Of a DNA stretch of 14,036 nucleotides, positions 6,251 through 12,212 are shown piece by piece. Source of the DNA: Pedococcus sp. Lineage in GTDB: Bacteria; Actinomycetota; Actinomycetes; Actinomycetales; Dermatophilaceae. Both the position numbers and the translations under genes were made by a program. Positions within the stretch are counted from its first letter, which is position 1, and each line of letters opens with the position of its first letter. The notes beneath the pieces were generated by a model. It was not told the DNA's origin. It saw only the letters and a list, made by a program, of their open reading frames with translations, and did no database searches. The stretch covers positions 1-14,036 of the forward strand of contig JAICSZ010000013.1 of NCBI GenBank assembly GCA_025936615.1, given 5' to 3'.

Positions 6251-6865
6251 GTGAGTGACAGTGGCGATGAGAAGCAGTCCTGGACGAAAGTGTGTGCGCG
6301 CTGCAGTGTCCACAGTCAGACCGCTGGTGATTTTTGCCCGAACTGCGGCAAGGCTTATGGCAGCGGGAAGGGGTCTGGCCAGATCAAATGGGTTGCTGGT
6401 GCGATCGTCGTCTTGCTCGTGTGCGGTGTGGCAGCAGGCATTGTCACCAAGATCAGCCACGACAAGCAGGTGACGGCTGAACAGGTCGCCTCGGCCCGGA
6501 ATGCGGCGAACGCTCGCACACGGGCGAGGGACGCGGCGCAGGCACGCGCTGAAGCGGCGGCAGCGAAGAAGTCCGCGGATCAGGCCAAGAGGGCCCAACG
6601 CCACTACCTCGTGACGCAACTGCAAAGCTCGGTAACGAAGGACGCCAGAAAGAGCGTGGACGCCGGCGTGCTTGACGGCCCTATCCTCAACACCCAATGC
6701 ACTCCGCTTGGCGGAGGCTCGACCGACGACCTGACCGCTCTGACCGGGACCTTCGAGTGTTTGGCCGTCGATAAGAAGAACAACGATGGCACCGTGGAGG
6801 GCTATGCCTACTCGTCGACAGTGAACTGGACGGATAACAGTTACACCTGGCATCTAGGGCGCTAA
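6251..6865 (+). CDS. Zinc-ribbon, single-TM, coiled-coil membrane protein
   Basis: A 204-residue protein with four parts. A cytoplasmic zinc ribbon has C15xxC18 and C29xxC32 (VCARCSV ... FCPNCGKAY). One transmembrane helix spans about 46-66. An alanine-rich charged helix, likely coiled coil, spans about 70-118 (EQVASARNAANARTRARDA and onward). A C-terminal extracytoplasmic domain contains C150 and C170 and resembles small secreted actinobacterial domains of unknown role (SVTKDARKSVDAGVLDGPI, FECLAV, then a Trp/Tyr-containing strand near the end). The GTG start is supported by a -10 box seven bases upstream and by the zinc ribbon starting soon after. It is divergent from the 3-TM protein across a 215-base gap. 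Topology suggests a sensor or scaffold linking cytoplasm and envelope, which is an inference. It lies in the tRNA-Val element and is intact. Confidence 0.8.
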   Translation: MSDSGDEKQSWTKVCARCSVHSQTAGDFCPNCGKAYGSGKGSGQIKWVAGAIVVLLVCGVAAGIVTKISHDKQVTAEQVASARNAANARTRARDAAQARAEAAAAKKSADQAKRAQRHYLVTQLQSSVTKDARKSVDAGVLDGPILNTQCTPLGGGSTDDLTALTGTFECLAVDKKNNDGTVEGYAYSSTVNWTDNSYTWHLGR

Positions 6866-7092
6866 CCGCTGCACTTCCACAACTTTCTTATGTTGTCATC
6901 GTCGAGGCGCCGGAGGTGGTTGTGCGCTGGACGTTTCGTCCGCACGTACCCTTTCCCATCGATCGGCGTCGTTTCGGCGCCAGGAGTCGGGCTCGAGCCA
7001 ATCGTGGCCACCAACGGCCAGTCAAGCGGACCTCACGTCTCTCGTGCATCGGGCGGCCGCCTCTGAAGCAAGGGTGGCGGCCCCGCCTACAC

Positions 7093-7117
7093 GGGATGGG
7101 GGGCGCCCGGGGCGGGG
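7093..7117 (+). other. G-quadruplex-like tract
   Basis: Four G-runs of at least three (7093-7095, 7098-7103, 7109-7112, 7114-7117) are separated by loops of 2, 5 and 1 bases, and another run of seven G lies at 7132-7138. The tract lies in non-coding element DNA. High background GC makes chance occurrence plausible. Confidence 0.3.
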
Positions 7118-7305
7118 CCTTCGCACACGTCGGGGGGGCGCGTGCGCCACACCGCCAATGTTGCCACCTGCCAATCATCGGCCGGAATAGGCCCGACTCA
7201 ACCGACCACTTCGTGGGCTGTTGACGGTTCAAACATATGGAGTAACGTCTGACGCAAGGTTGGGGCAGCGGGGTCATCCGGGGGGGTGACATCAACCCGC
7301 TGAAA

Positions 7306-7348
7306 CGGAACCATCCCACCGGGCAGCGACCGCCGGGGGGTGGTTCCG
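7306..7348. repeat. Long imperfect inverted repeat (possible terminator or structured site)
   Basis: CGGAACCATCCC (7306-7317) pairs with GGGGTGGTTCCG (7337-7348), 12 pairs with one T-G wobble. CCGG within the 19-base loop can extend the stem. No T-run follows and no gene ends close by. Confidence 0.45.
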
Positions 7349-7686
7349 TCTACCACGAGACGACGAGTTAGGCGGACTGGCCCCCTTACTTGGGAGCACG
7401 GAGACCAGTCCTACATGGCCGGAAACCGACCTTACCGGTCCCCGGGCACGTTCCGCCGACGCTACCCGTCAACCGTCGATCGGTGTGACGCTTTCCCCCA
7501 CATCGACCCGCGCCGACGAGCACCGCGCTACCGCCCATCGAATGGCCCTCTTGGCACGAGGCCACCCGACCAACCGTCATCTTGACGGAGAGCCAACGAG
7601 TGCCTATCACGTGTACCTAAGATGCACATATGTTGCACGTCGACCGAGCGACTGAGGCAATGTGGCGTGTGACCTGCGGTTATGCG

Positions 7687-7703
7687 GTGGGCGCAGCAGG
7701 GAT
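7687..7703. repeat. Right attachment-site repeat inside tRNA-Val
   Basis: GTGGGCGCAGCAGGGAT is identical to 2978-2994. On the minus strand it is the 3' acceptor arm and part of the T arm of tRNA-Val, so integration kept the tRNA whole. Confidence 0.82.
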
Positions 7704-7759
7704 CGAACCTGCGACCACCTCCTTGTAAGGGAGGTGCTCTACCGCTGAGCTATGCGCCC
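7688..7759 (-). tRNA. tRNA-Val (anticodon TAC)
   Basis: Read on the minus strand, the 72 bases fold into a complete cloverleaf. The acceptor is GGGCGCA/TGCGCCC (perfect), the D stem GCTC/GAGC, the anticodon stem CCTCC/GGAGG with loop CTTACAA, giving anticodon TAC (reads GUA, Val). The variable loop is TGGTC, and the T stem is GCAGG/CCTGC with loop TTCGATC. The discriminator is A, and the next bases are CCG, so CCA is not encoded. The 3' end forms the att site of the adjacent element. Confidence 0.96.
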
Positions 7760-7798
7760 CGGCCATCGCGGACGGCGGGCGCCCTCGAAGCGCGGGTC

Positions 7799-7828
7799 AG
7801 CCTACGCGAGCCGGTGATCGGCCGACAA
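7799..7828 (-). promoter_or_regulatory. Putative tRNA-Val promoter
   Basis: On the minus strand TTGTCG (7828-7823), an 18-base spacer and TAGGCT (7804-7799) form a reasonable sigma-70-type promoter about 40 bases upstream of the mature tRNA 5' end. Confidence 0.5.
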
Positions 7829-7853
7829 AACCGCGGCCCGGCGGAGATGAGCA

Positions 7854-7891
7854 CAACGACCGCTGGCGTCTCGGGTCACCAGCGGTCGTTG
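7854..7891. terminator. Perfect 13-bp hairpin in the divergent intergenic region
   Basis: CAACGACCGCTGG (7854-7866) and CCAGCGGTCGTTG (7879-7891) pair perfectly around a 12-base loop. It looks like a factor-independent terminator without a T-run. It is oddly placed, because neither neighbouring gene is transcribed towards it. It may end an unannotated small transcript or be a relic. Confidence 0.5.
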
Positions 7892-8112
7892 CAGAGACTA
7901 TTCAACTACCTGGACGTGCCTTTTGTCAGATCCTGGGGCAAAATTTGGCGAACCTTTACCTGGCAGGGCGGGTTTCTCGGCCGAACGCTCACGTCGGACG
8001 GTCACCCTGCCGATACTGGGGTGGGAGCGCTGCTCCCGACAGCCGCACCGGCGCCGGGCTCGGCGGTGCCGTGGCTCCTGCCTCGCGCCCCCGTGTCGAG
8101 GCCGGGCCTGCT

Positions 8113-8138
8113 ACGCCCCCGTACCCGGGTGGGGGCGT
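8113..8138. repeat. 8-bp hairpin upstream of the Nif3-family gene
   Basis: ACGCCCCC (8113-8120) pairs with GGGGGCGT (8131-8138) around a 10-base loop that contains CCCGGG. It lies just upstream of the presumed promoter. Function unknown. Confidence 0.35.
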
Positions 8139-8178
8139 CGCACTGTCGGGCACCTGCGGCGGGCCGGTCACGGACCTC

Positions 8179-8184
8179 TAGGCT
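8179..8184 (+). promoter_or_regulatory. Putative leaderless promoter of the Nif3-family operon
   Basis: TAGGCT ends six bases before ATG 8191, and CTGCGG (8154-8159) lies 19 bases upstream of it. No ribosome site precedes the ATG, which suggests a leaderless transcript. Confidence 0.5.
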
Positions 8185-8190
8185 TCCCCG

Positions 8191-9363
8191 ATGAGTAGCG
8201 TGCACCTCGCGGACGTCACCGCCCTGCTCGACGGCTGGTACGACCCTGCGTGGGCCGCGGACTGGGACGCCGTCGGCCTGGTCTGCGGCGACCCCCGGCA
8301 GGTCGTGGACCGGGTGCTGTTCGCCGTGGACCCCGCCCCGGCGGTCGTCGCCGAGGCGGTCGAGTGGGGCGCCGACCTGGTCGTCTGCCATCACCCGCTG
8401 CTGCTGAGCCCGGTGCACGGCGTGGCCGCGACCACCCCCAAGGGTCGCATCGTGCACGAGCTGCTGGCCGCCGGGACCGCGTTGCTGACCGCGCACACCA
8501 ACGCCGACGTGCCGGCGGACGGGGTCAACGAGTCGCTGGCCCGGGCGGTGGGCGTCGTCGACCCCCGGGTCGTGGTCGACACGAGTGACGGCGACACTGA
8601 CAGGAACGGTGACAGCGAGTGGGACAAGCTGGTCACCTTCGTGCCCCACGAGCACGCGGACGCCGTACGCCGGGCGGTCACCGATGCGGGTGCCGGGGCG
8701 ATCGGGGACTACGACCAGTGCACCTTCACCTCGGTGGGGGAGGGCAGGTTCCGGCCACGCGACGGCGCCGAGCCGGTCATCGGGGAGGTCGGCGAGCTCG
8801 AGGTGGTGCTGGAGTCGCGGATCGAGACGGTGTTCCCGCGACGGCTCAGACGCCAGGTGGTCGGGGCGCTGCTCTCGGCGCACCCCTACGAGGAGGTGGC
8901 GTACGACGTCGTGGAGCTCGCCCCACCGACCGGCCCGCGACCCCCCGCCCGGGGCCACGGACGGATCGGAGAGCTCGAGGCGCCGATGTCGTTGCGCGGC
9001 TTCGCCGAGCGGGTCCGCCGCGTCCTGCCGGCCACCGCGCACGGCGTACGCGTCTCCGGTGACCCGGACCGCACCGTCGGGACCGTCGTCGTGGGCAGCG
9101 GAGCAGGCGACTTCATGCTCGACGACGTCCTGGGCACCGACGCCGACGTCTACCTGACCTCCGACCTCCGGCACCACCGGGCCGCGGAGTTCCGCGAGCA
9201 CGACGGGCCGGCGCTCGTGGACGTCGCCCACTGGGCTGCCGAGTGGACCTGGCTGCCGGTCGTGGAACGGAAGTTGCGCGACGCCCTCCTGGAGCGGGGC
9301 GCTACGGTGGATACCCGGGTGAGCGCCGTGGTGACCGACCCGTGGACCTTCCGGATCGACTAG
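8191..9363 (+). CDS. Nif3-like dinuclear metal centre protein
   Basis: A 390-residue cytoplasmic protein of the Nif3/YqfO family, equivalent to M. tuberculosis Rv2230c. Family members form a toroidal hexamer with two metal ions per subunit. Their biochemical role is unsettled, and GTP cyclohydrolase I type 2 annotations are transferred. Metal-site motifs are C66-H67-H68-[10 protein letters not shown]101-H102-T103-N104-AD and DVA-H347-WAAE-W near the C-terminus. Between them lies the inserted PII/CutA-like domain (about 145-245, [19 protein letters not shown] to [15 protein letters not shown]), the long form of the family. A Ser/Asp/Thr-rich linker (131-144) precedes the insert. The ATG at 8191 is preceded by a TANNNT box at leaderless distance. 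It leads an operon with the zinc-ribbon and RNase H-phosphatase genes, an arrangement conserved in actinobacteria. Confidence 0.93.
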   Translation: MSSVHLADVTALLDGWYDPAWAADWDAVGLVCGDPRQVVDRVLFAVDPAPAVVAEAVEWGADLVVCHHPLLLSPVHGVAATTPKGRIVHELLAAGTALLTAHTNADVPADGVNESLARAVGVVDPRVVVDTSDGDTDRNGDSEWDKLVTFVPHEHADAVRRAVTDAGAGAIGDYDQCTFTSVGEGRFRPRDGAEPVIGEVGELEVVLESRIETVFPRRLRRQVVGALLSAHPYEEVAYDVVELAPPTGPRPPARGHGRIGELEAPMSLRGFAERVRRVLPATAHGVRVSGDPDRTVGTVVVGSGAGDFMLDDVLGTDADVYLTSDLRHHRAAEFREHDGPALVDVAHWAAEWTWLPVVERKLRDALLERGATVDTRVSAVVTDPWTFRID

Positions 9364-9381
9364 CCGCGACCGCCTACACAT

Positions 9382-9425
9382 GGCCGACAGAGGGCCGACA
9401 GAAGGCCGACAGAAGGCCGACACAC
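9382..9425 (+). repeat. 11-bp tandem repeat, four copies
   Basis: The unit GGCCGACAGAA is repeated head to tail at 9382, 9393, 9404 and 9415; the first three differ only at the last base and the fourth decays after GGCCGACA. The repeat fills the gap between the Nif3-family stop (9361-9363) and the ribosome site of the next gene. The period is close to one helical turn of DNA, and such units can expand or shrink by slippage. Confidence 0.9.
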
Positions 9426-9440
9426 ACGAGGGAGCACCCG

Positions 9441-10184
9441 CTGAAAGCCGACGCCTTCGCGCAGCTCACGCTGCTCGACGTCCAGGAGCTCGACGCCCGG
9501 ATCGACCAGCTGCGACACCGCCTGGCGACCTTGCCCGAGACCGAGGAGCTCGCCGCTCTCGCCGCCGAACGCGCCCAGGTCGACGGGCGGGTCCGCGACC
9601 TGCAGATCGAGATCGACGACCTCACCCGCGAGCAGAAGAAGGCCGACGCCGACGTCGAGCAGGTCAAGGCGAGACGGGTGCGGGACCAGGACCGGATGGA
9701 CCGCGGCCTGGTGTCCAACCCCAAGGACCTCGAGCGCATGCAGCAGGAGCTGGTCTCCCTGGCCCGCCGCATCTCCGAGCTCGAGGACACCGAGCTCGAG
9801 GTGATGGAGCGGCTGGAGTCGGCCCAGACCGACCAGACGCGCCTGCACGCACGGCTGACCGAGATCGACGCCCTGGCGGCCGCGCTGACCGAGAGTCGCG
9901 ACGCCAAGGCGGGCGAGGCCACCGGCCAGATGGCCGTCGCGACCGACGAGCGCACGCTCACCGCCCAGGGCCTGCCGGCCGACCTGCTCACGCTCTACGA
10001 GAAGATCCGCGCGCAGAAGGGAGGCGTCGGCGCGGCCGCCCTCGTGCGGCGCCGGTGCACCGGGTGCAGCCTGGACCTCACCGCGGCCGACCTCGGTGCG
10101 ATCGCGAAGGCGTCCCCCGACGAGGTGCTGCGCTGCGAGGAGTGCAACCGGATCCTGGTGCGCACCGCGGAGTCCGGCGTCTGA
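9441..10184 (+). CDS. C4-type zinc-ribbon coiled-coil protein (Rv2229c-like), probable CTG start
   Basis: A protein of about 247 residues with an N-terminal long coiled coil (about 5-175, heptad-rich segments such as TREQKKADADVEQVKARRV and RISELEDTELEVMERLES) and a C-terminal zinc ribbon, C206xxC209 and C232xxC235. It is equivalent to M. tuberculosis Rv2229c (245 residues); the family may bind nucleic acid, but its function is not established. The conserved start region KADAFAQLTLLDVQELDARI begins right after a CTG at 9441, with GAGGGAG (9428-9434) six bases upstream. No ATG, GTG or TTG fits there. A GTG at 9342 would instead add 33 residues encoded by the tandem repeat, so CTG is preferred. 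Its stop overlaps the next start (TGATG), so the two are probably translationally coupled. Confidence 0.88.
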   Translation: MKADAFAQLTLLDVQELDARIDQLRHRLATLPETEELAALAAERAQVDGRVRDLQIEIDDLTREQKKADADVEQVKARRVRDQDRMDRGLVSNPKDLERMQQELVSLARRISELEDTELEVMERLESAQTDQTRLHARLTEIDALAAALTESRDAKAGEATGQMAVATDERTLTAQGLPADLLTLYEKIRAQKGGVGAAALVRRRCTGCSLDLTAADLGAIAKASPDEVLRCEECNRILVRTAESGV

Positions 10185-11329
10185 TGGCCGAGCACCGATC
10201 CGTGCTGATCGAGGCGGACGGCGGGTCGCGCGGCAACCCGGGCCCGGCCGCGTTCGGGGCGGTCCTGTTCGATGCCGGCACCCGCGAGGTGATCGCCGAG
10301 CGCGCCGACTGCATCGGACGGGCCACGAACAACGTGGCCGAGTACCAGGGCCTGATCGCGGGCCTCGAGCTGTACCACGAGCACACCCCCGATGCGGACC
10401 TCGAGGTGCGGATGGACTCGAAGCTGGTCGTCGAGCAGATGTCCGGCCGCTGGAAGGTCAAGCACCCCGGCATGGTGCCGCTGGCGTCCCGGGCCCACGC
10501 GCTCGCGCCGTTCGGGACGACGTACACCTGGATCCCGCGCGAGCAGAACAAGCACGCCGACCGGATCCTCAACGAGGCCCTCGACGCACAGGCCGGCAGG
10601 CCACCGAAGCGACCGGTCCCGGCCGCCAACGACGACGGCGTCCCCGTGCGGGCGGAGCAGCGGACGCGGTCGGGCGGCTGGTCGGCCCCGGGCGTTGCCA
10701 CCACGTTGGTGCTGGTGCGGCACGGTGCCACCGCGCACACCGTGGACAAGCGGTTCTCCGGGGGGCTGGGCGGCAGCAACCCCGGCCTGTCCGACGAGGG
10801 TCGCGACCAGGTCCGGGCCACGGCGGACTGGCTCTCGCCGCTCGGCGAGGACATCGACGTGGTGGTGTCCTCGCCGGTGCGCCGTACCCACGAGTCGGCG
10901 GAGATCATCGGTGCCCGCCTCGGCAAGGCGGTCCGCACGGAGGACGGCCTGGCGGAGATGGAGTTCGGTTCCTGGGACGGGCTGACCTTCGCCGAGCTGC
11001 GCGAGCGGCACCCCGACGAGCTGGACGCGTGGCTCGGGTCGCTGGACCAGCCCGCCGGCGGCGGCGAGTCGTTCCGTGTCGTGGAGCAGCGGGTGCTCGC
11101 CAGCCTCGAGCGGCTGCTGGCGGAGTTCGTCGGGCGCACCGTCCTGGTGGTCAGCCACGTCACGCCGATCAAGGTGCTCGTCGCCCGGGCGATCGGGGCG
11201 CCGCTGGACTCGGTGCACCGAATGGAGATGGCCCCCGCGTCGGTGAGCGTGCTGTCCTTCTTCGACGACGGCCGTGCGGTGCTGAGGATGTTCAACGCCC
11301 GCCCGACCGGGGCCTACACGGACCGCTGA
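10184..11329 (+). CDS. Bifunctional RNase HI / histidine phosphatase
   Basis: A 381-residue fusion equivalent to M. tuberculosis Rv2228c. Residues 1-135 are an RNase HI domain that cleaves RNA in RNA-DNA hybrids. The metal-binding acids are visible as D12 (ADGGSRGNPGPAAFG), E53 (NNVAEYQGLIAGLE), D78 (RMDSKLVVEQMSGRWKVKH) and D126 (EQNKHAD). A Pro/Ala/Arg-rich linker (136-172) follows. Residues 173-381 are a phosphoglycerate-mutase-like (CobC-type) phosphatase with L178-R179-H180-G181, SSPVRRTHES (229-238), E260 in MEFGSWDGL and H325 in VVSHVTPIK. Mycobacterial homologues have been reported with RNase H and alpha-ribazole phosphatase activity. The ATG overlaps the upstream stop by one base. 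The stop codon lies in a hairpin shared with convergent yaaA. Confidence 0.95.
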   Translation: MAEHRSVLIEADGGSRGNPGPAAFGAVLFDAGTREVIAERADCIGRATNNVAEYQGLIAGLELYHEHTPDADLEVRMDSKLVVEQMSGRWKVKHPGMVPLASRAHALAPFGTTYTWIPREQNKHADRILNEALDAQAGRPPKRPVPAANDDGVPVRAEQRTRSGGWSAPGVATTLVLVRHGATAHTVDKRFSGGLGGSNPGLSDEGRDQVRATADWLSPLGEDIDVVVSSPVRRTHESAEIIGARLGKAVRTEDGLAEMEFGSWDGLTFAELRERHPDELDAWLGSLDQPAGGGESFRVVEQRVLASLERLLAEFVGRTVLVVSHVTPIKVLVARAIGAPLDSVHRMEMAPASVSVLSFFDDGRAVLRMFNARPTGAYTDR

Positions 11330-11360
11330 GGCCGCTGAGCCGTCTCAGCCGCAGCCTCAG
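11326..11360. terminator. Bidirectional hairpin containing both convergent stop codons
   Basis: CTGAGGC (11326-11332) pairs with GCCTCAG (11354-11360), and inside it GCTGAG (11334-11339) pairs with CTCAGC (11344-11349) around a four-base loop, with a 1/4-base internal bulge. The TGA of the RNase H gene (11327-11329) and the TGA of yaaA (11357-11359 minus) occupy mirrored positions in the outer stem. Confidence 0.65.
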
Positions 11361-12163
11361 AGCGCGTCGACGACGACGTCGAGCCGGGCACCGTGCCGGC
11401 CGGCCGGCCCGTCCTCCACCTTCCAGCCGAGCGAGCCGAGATGGTCGGCGAAGCGCGCCGGGCTCGTCGGGGCGGCTCCGTCCTCCAGCAGCGACCGGAC
11501 CAGGCGGCCCTTGGTGGCCTTGTTGAGGTGCGAGACCACCGTCCGCTCGCCGGGTCGCCCGGGGCCCGTCGCCGGGCTCACCTCGTGCAGCACCCGCACG
11601 GTCACCACCCGCCGGGCCAGGTCGGGAGCGGGGCGCCAGAACGACGTGTACGTCGACGAGCGGAGGTCGACGACCAGCCCTCGCCCGGCGGCCTCACGCA
11701 CGGTCGCGTCGAGCCGGCGGCTCCAGTACGTCGAGACGGTGCCGATGCCCGGCAGGGAGACGCCGCCCGAGAGCCGGTACGCCGGGATCCGGTCGGCGAG
11801 GCGCAGCAGCCCGAAGAGGCCGGACGTGACAGCCAGCCAGGACGTCGCGCGACGACGCGCGGCGCTGTCCAGCGACGCCACGTCGAGGGCCTCGTAGAGC
11901 ACTCCGCTGTAGACGAGGTCGGCACGCCCCGTCGGTGCGTCGAGGAGCCGGGCGTCGGCGGCCACCTCGTCGAGCTGGGTGCTGCCGAGGCCGAGCACCT
12001 TCGCGGCGACGGCAGGCCGGTCCGTCGTACACAGGTCGACCAAGGACTGCAGCACGGCCGCGCGATGCGGCTCCAGCGCGGGGAAGCTCAGCGACGCGAG
12101 TCCGAGCGGGCGGCCCCGCCGCGGTGACCGCTTCCCTTCGGACGGGGGCAGGAGGACGAGCAT
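11357..12163 (-). CDS. yaaA: Peroxide stress protein YaaA (DUF328/UPF0246)
   Basis: A 268-residue cytoplasmic protein of the YaaA family, which in E. coli is induced by OxyR and lowers free intracellular iron during peroxide stress. Conserved blocks are LLPPSEGK (residues 4-11), SGVLYEALD (86-94), SGLFGLLRLADRIPAYRL (114-131), WSRRLD (147-152), SSTYTSFW (169-176) and VVSHLNKATKGRLVRSL (209-225). The ATG at 12163 opens directly with the conserved strand, and a TAGGGT box six bases upstream suggests a leaderless mRNA. It is divergent from the RNB ribonuclease gene over 49 bases and convergent with the RNase H gene. With the AhpE-like enzyme it is the second peroxide-related gene in the window, but they are far apart and probably not co-regulated. 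Confidence 0.94.
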   Translation of the reverse strand: MLVLLPPSEGKRSPRRGRPLGLASLSFPALEPHRAAVLQSLVDLCTTDRPAVAAKVLGLGSTQLDEVAADARLLDAPTGRADLVYSGVLYEALDVASLDSAARRRATSWLAVTSGLFGLLRLADRIPAYRLSGGVSLPGIGTVSTYWSRRLDATVREAAGRGLVVDLRSSTYTSFWRPAPDLARRVVTVRVLHEVSPATGPGRPGERTVVSHLNKATKGRLVRSLLEDGAAPTSPARFADHLGSLGWKVEDGPAGRHGARLDVVVDAL

Positions 12164-12169
12164 CGGGTC

Positions 12170-12175
12170 ACCCTA
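12170..12175 (-). promoter_or_regulatory. Putative leaderless -10 box of yaaA
   Basis: On the minus strand TAGGGT ends six bases before the ATG at 12163. No ribosome site fits in the gap. It lies in the 49-base divergent space that also carries the ribosome site of the RNB gene. Confidence 0.5.
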
Positions 12176-12212
12176 TGCTGGCCGCAGCCGACCAGGTGGA
12201 GGGTGAGGGCTC

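Larger units (their letters stand above)
6866..7686. other. Right end of the element, no recognisable gene
   Basis: About 820 bases between the zinc-ribbon gene and tRNA-Val. Open frames exist on both strands (for example 6916-7224 plus and 6888-7319 minus), but their Arg/Pro-rich content, poor starts and mutual overlap look like GC-driven chance. Noted structures are GGCCGCC/GGCGGCC (about 7054-7082), a G-rich quadruplex-like tract (7093-7117), a 12-bp hairpin (7306-7348), and an A/T-richer stretch with ACATATGT (7626-7633) close to the att site, where integrase or excisionase arm sites might lie. No tRNA or CRISPR is seen. Confidence 0.5.
2978..7703. mobile_element. Integrated element at the 3' end of tRNA-Val (int-TerS remnant with envelope cargo)
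   Basis: The interval is bounded by two identical 17-bp copies of GTGGGCGCAGCAGGGAT. The right copy is the 3' end of tRNA-Val and the left copy stands alone beside an integrase gene. Repeat-to-repeat distance is 4,709 bp. Contents from left to right are a tyrosine integrase pseudogene, a small terminase pseudogene, a 73-codon ORF, a secreted Excalibur protein, a minus-strand 3-TM protein, a plus-strand zinc-ribbon membrane protein, and about 0.8 kb with no recognised gene. Parts of the interval, especially 4900-6900, are visibly richer in A/T than the flanks. Tyrosine integrases commonly use tRNA 3' ends, which explains why the tRNA stays functional. Since the integrase lacks both ends, the element should be immobile unless helped. 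Confidence 0.82.
7760..8190. other. Intergenic region between divergent tRNA-Val and the Nif3-family gene
   Basis: About 430 bases without a recognisable gene. It holds the tRNA promoter, a perfect 13-bp hairpin (7854-7891), an A/T-richer tract around 7895-7965 in which ACCTGG occurs twice, the short inverted repeat GGGAGC-gct-GCTCCC (8023-8037), an 8-bp hairpin (8113-8138), and a leaderless-type promoter before 8191. The plus-strand frame across it begins as tRNA antisense and is not a gene. Confidence 0.5.

Noticed and set aside
6888..7319. 143-codon minus-strand frame in the element's right end
   Set aside because: Arg/Pro-rich, no ribosome site, no family signal, and overlapped by an equally poor plus-strand frame (6916-7224).
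2978..7703. Transposon or insertion sequence
   Set aside because: No transposase and no terminal inverted repeats; the borders are direct repeats matching a tRNA 3' end, as expected for integrase-mediated insertion.
7682..8194. 170-codon plus-strand frame starting [17 protein letters not shown]
   Set aside because: The first part is the antisense of tRNA-Val, a well-known source of spurious proteins, and the rest crosses hairpins and intergenic sequence without any family signal.
8002..9423. 473-codon minus-strand frame
   Set aside because: Antisense to the Nif3-family gene, with low-complexity Arg/Gly/Val content and no recognisable domain.
9382..9425. CRISPR-like repeat
   Set aside because: The copies are 11 bp and directly abutting with no spacers, so it is a simple tandem repeat.
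9380..11329. 649-codon frame that would fuse an N-terminal extension to RNase H-phosphatase
   Set aside because: Its first 268 codons are the shifted frame of the zinc-ribbon gene. The real start is ATG 10184, overlapping the upstream stop, and the RNase HI fold begins there.
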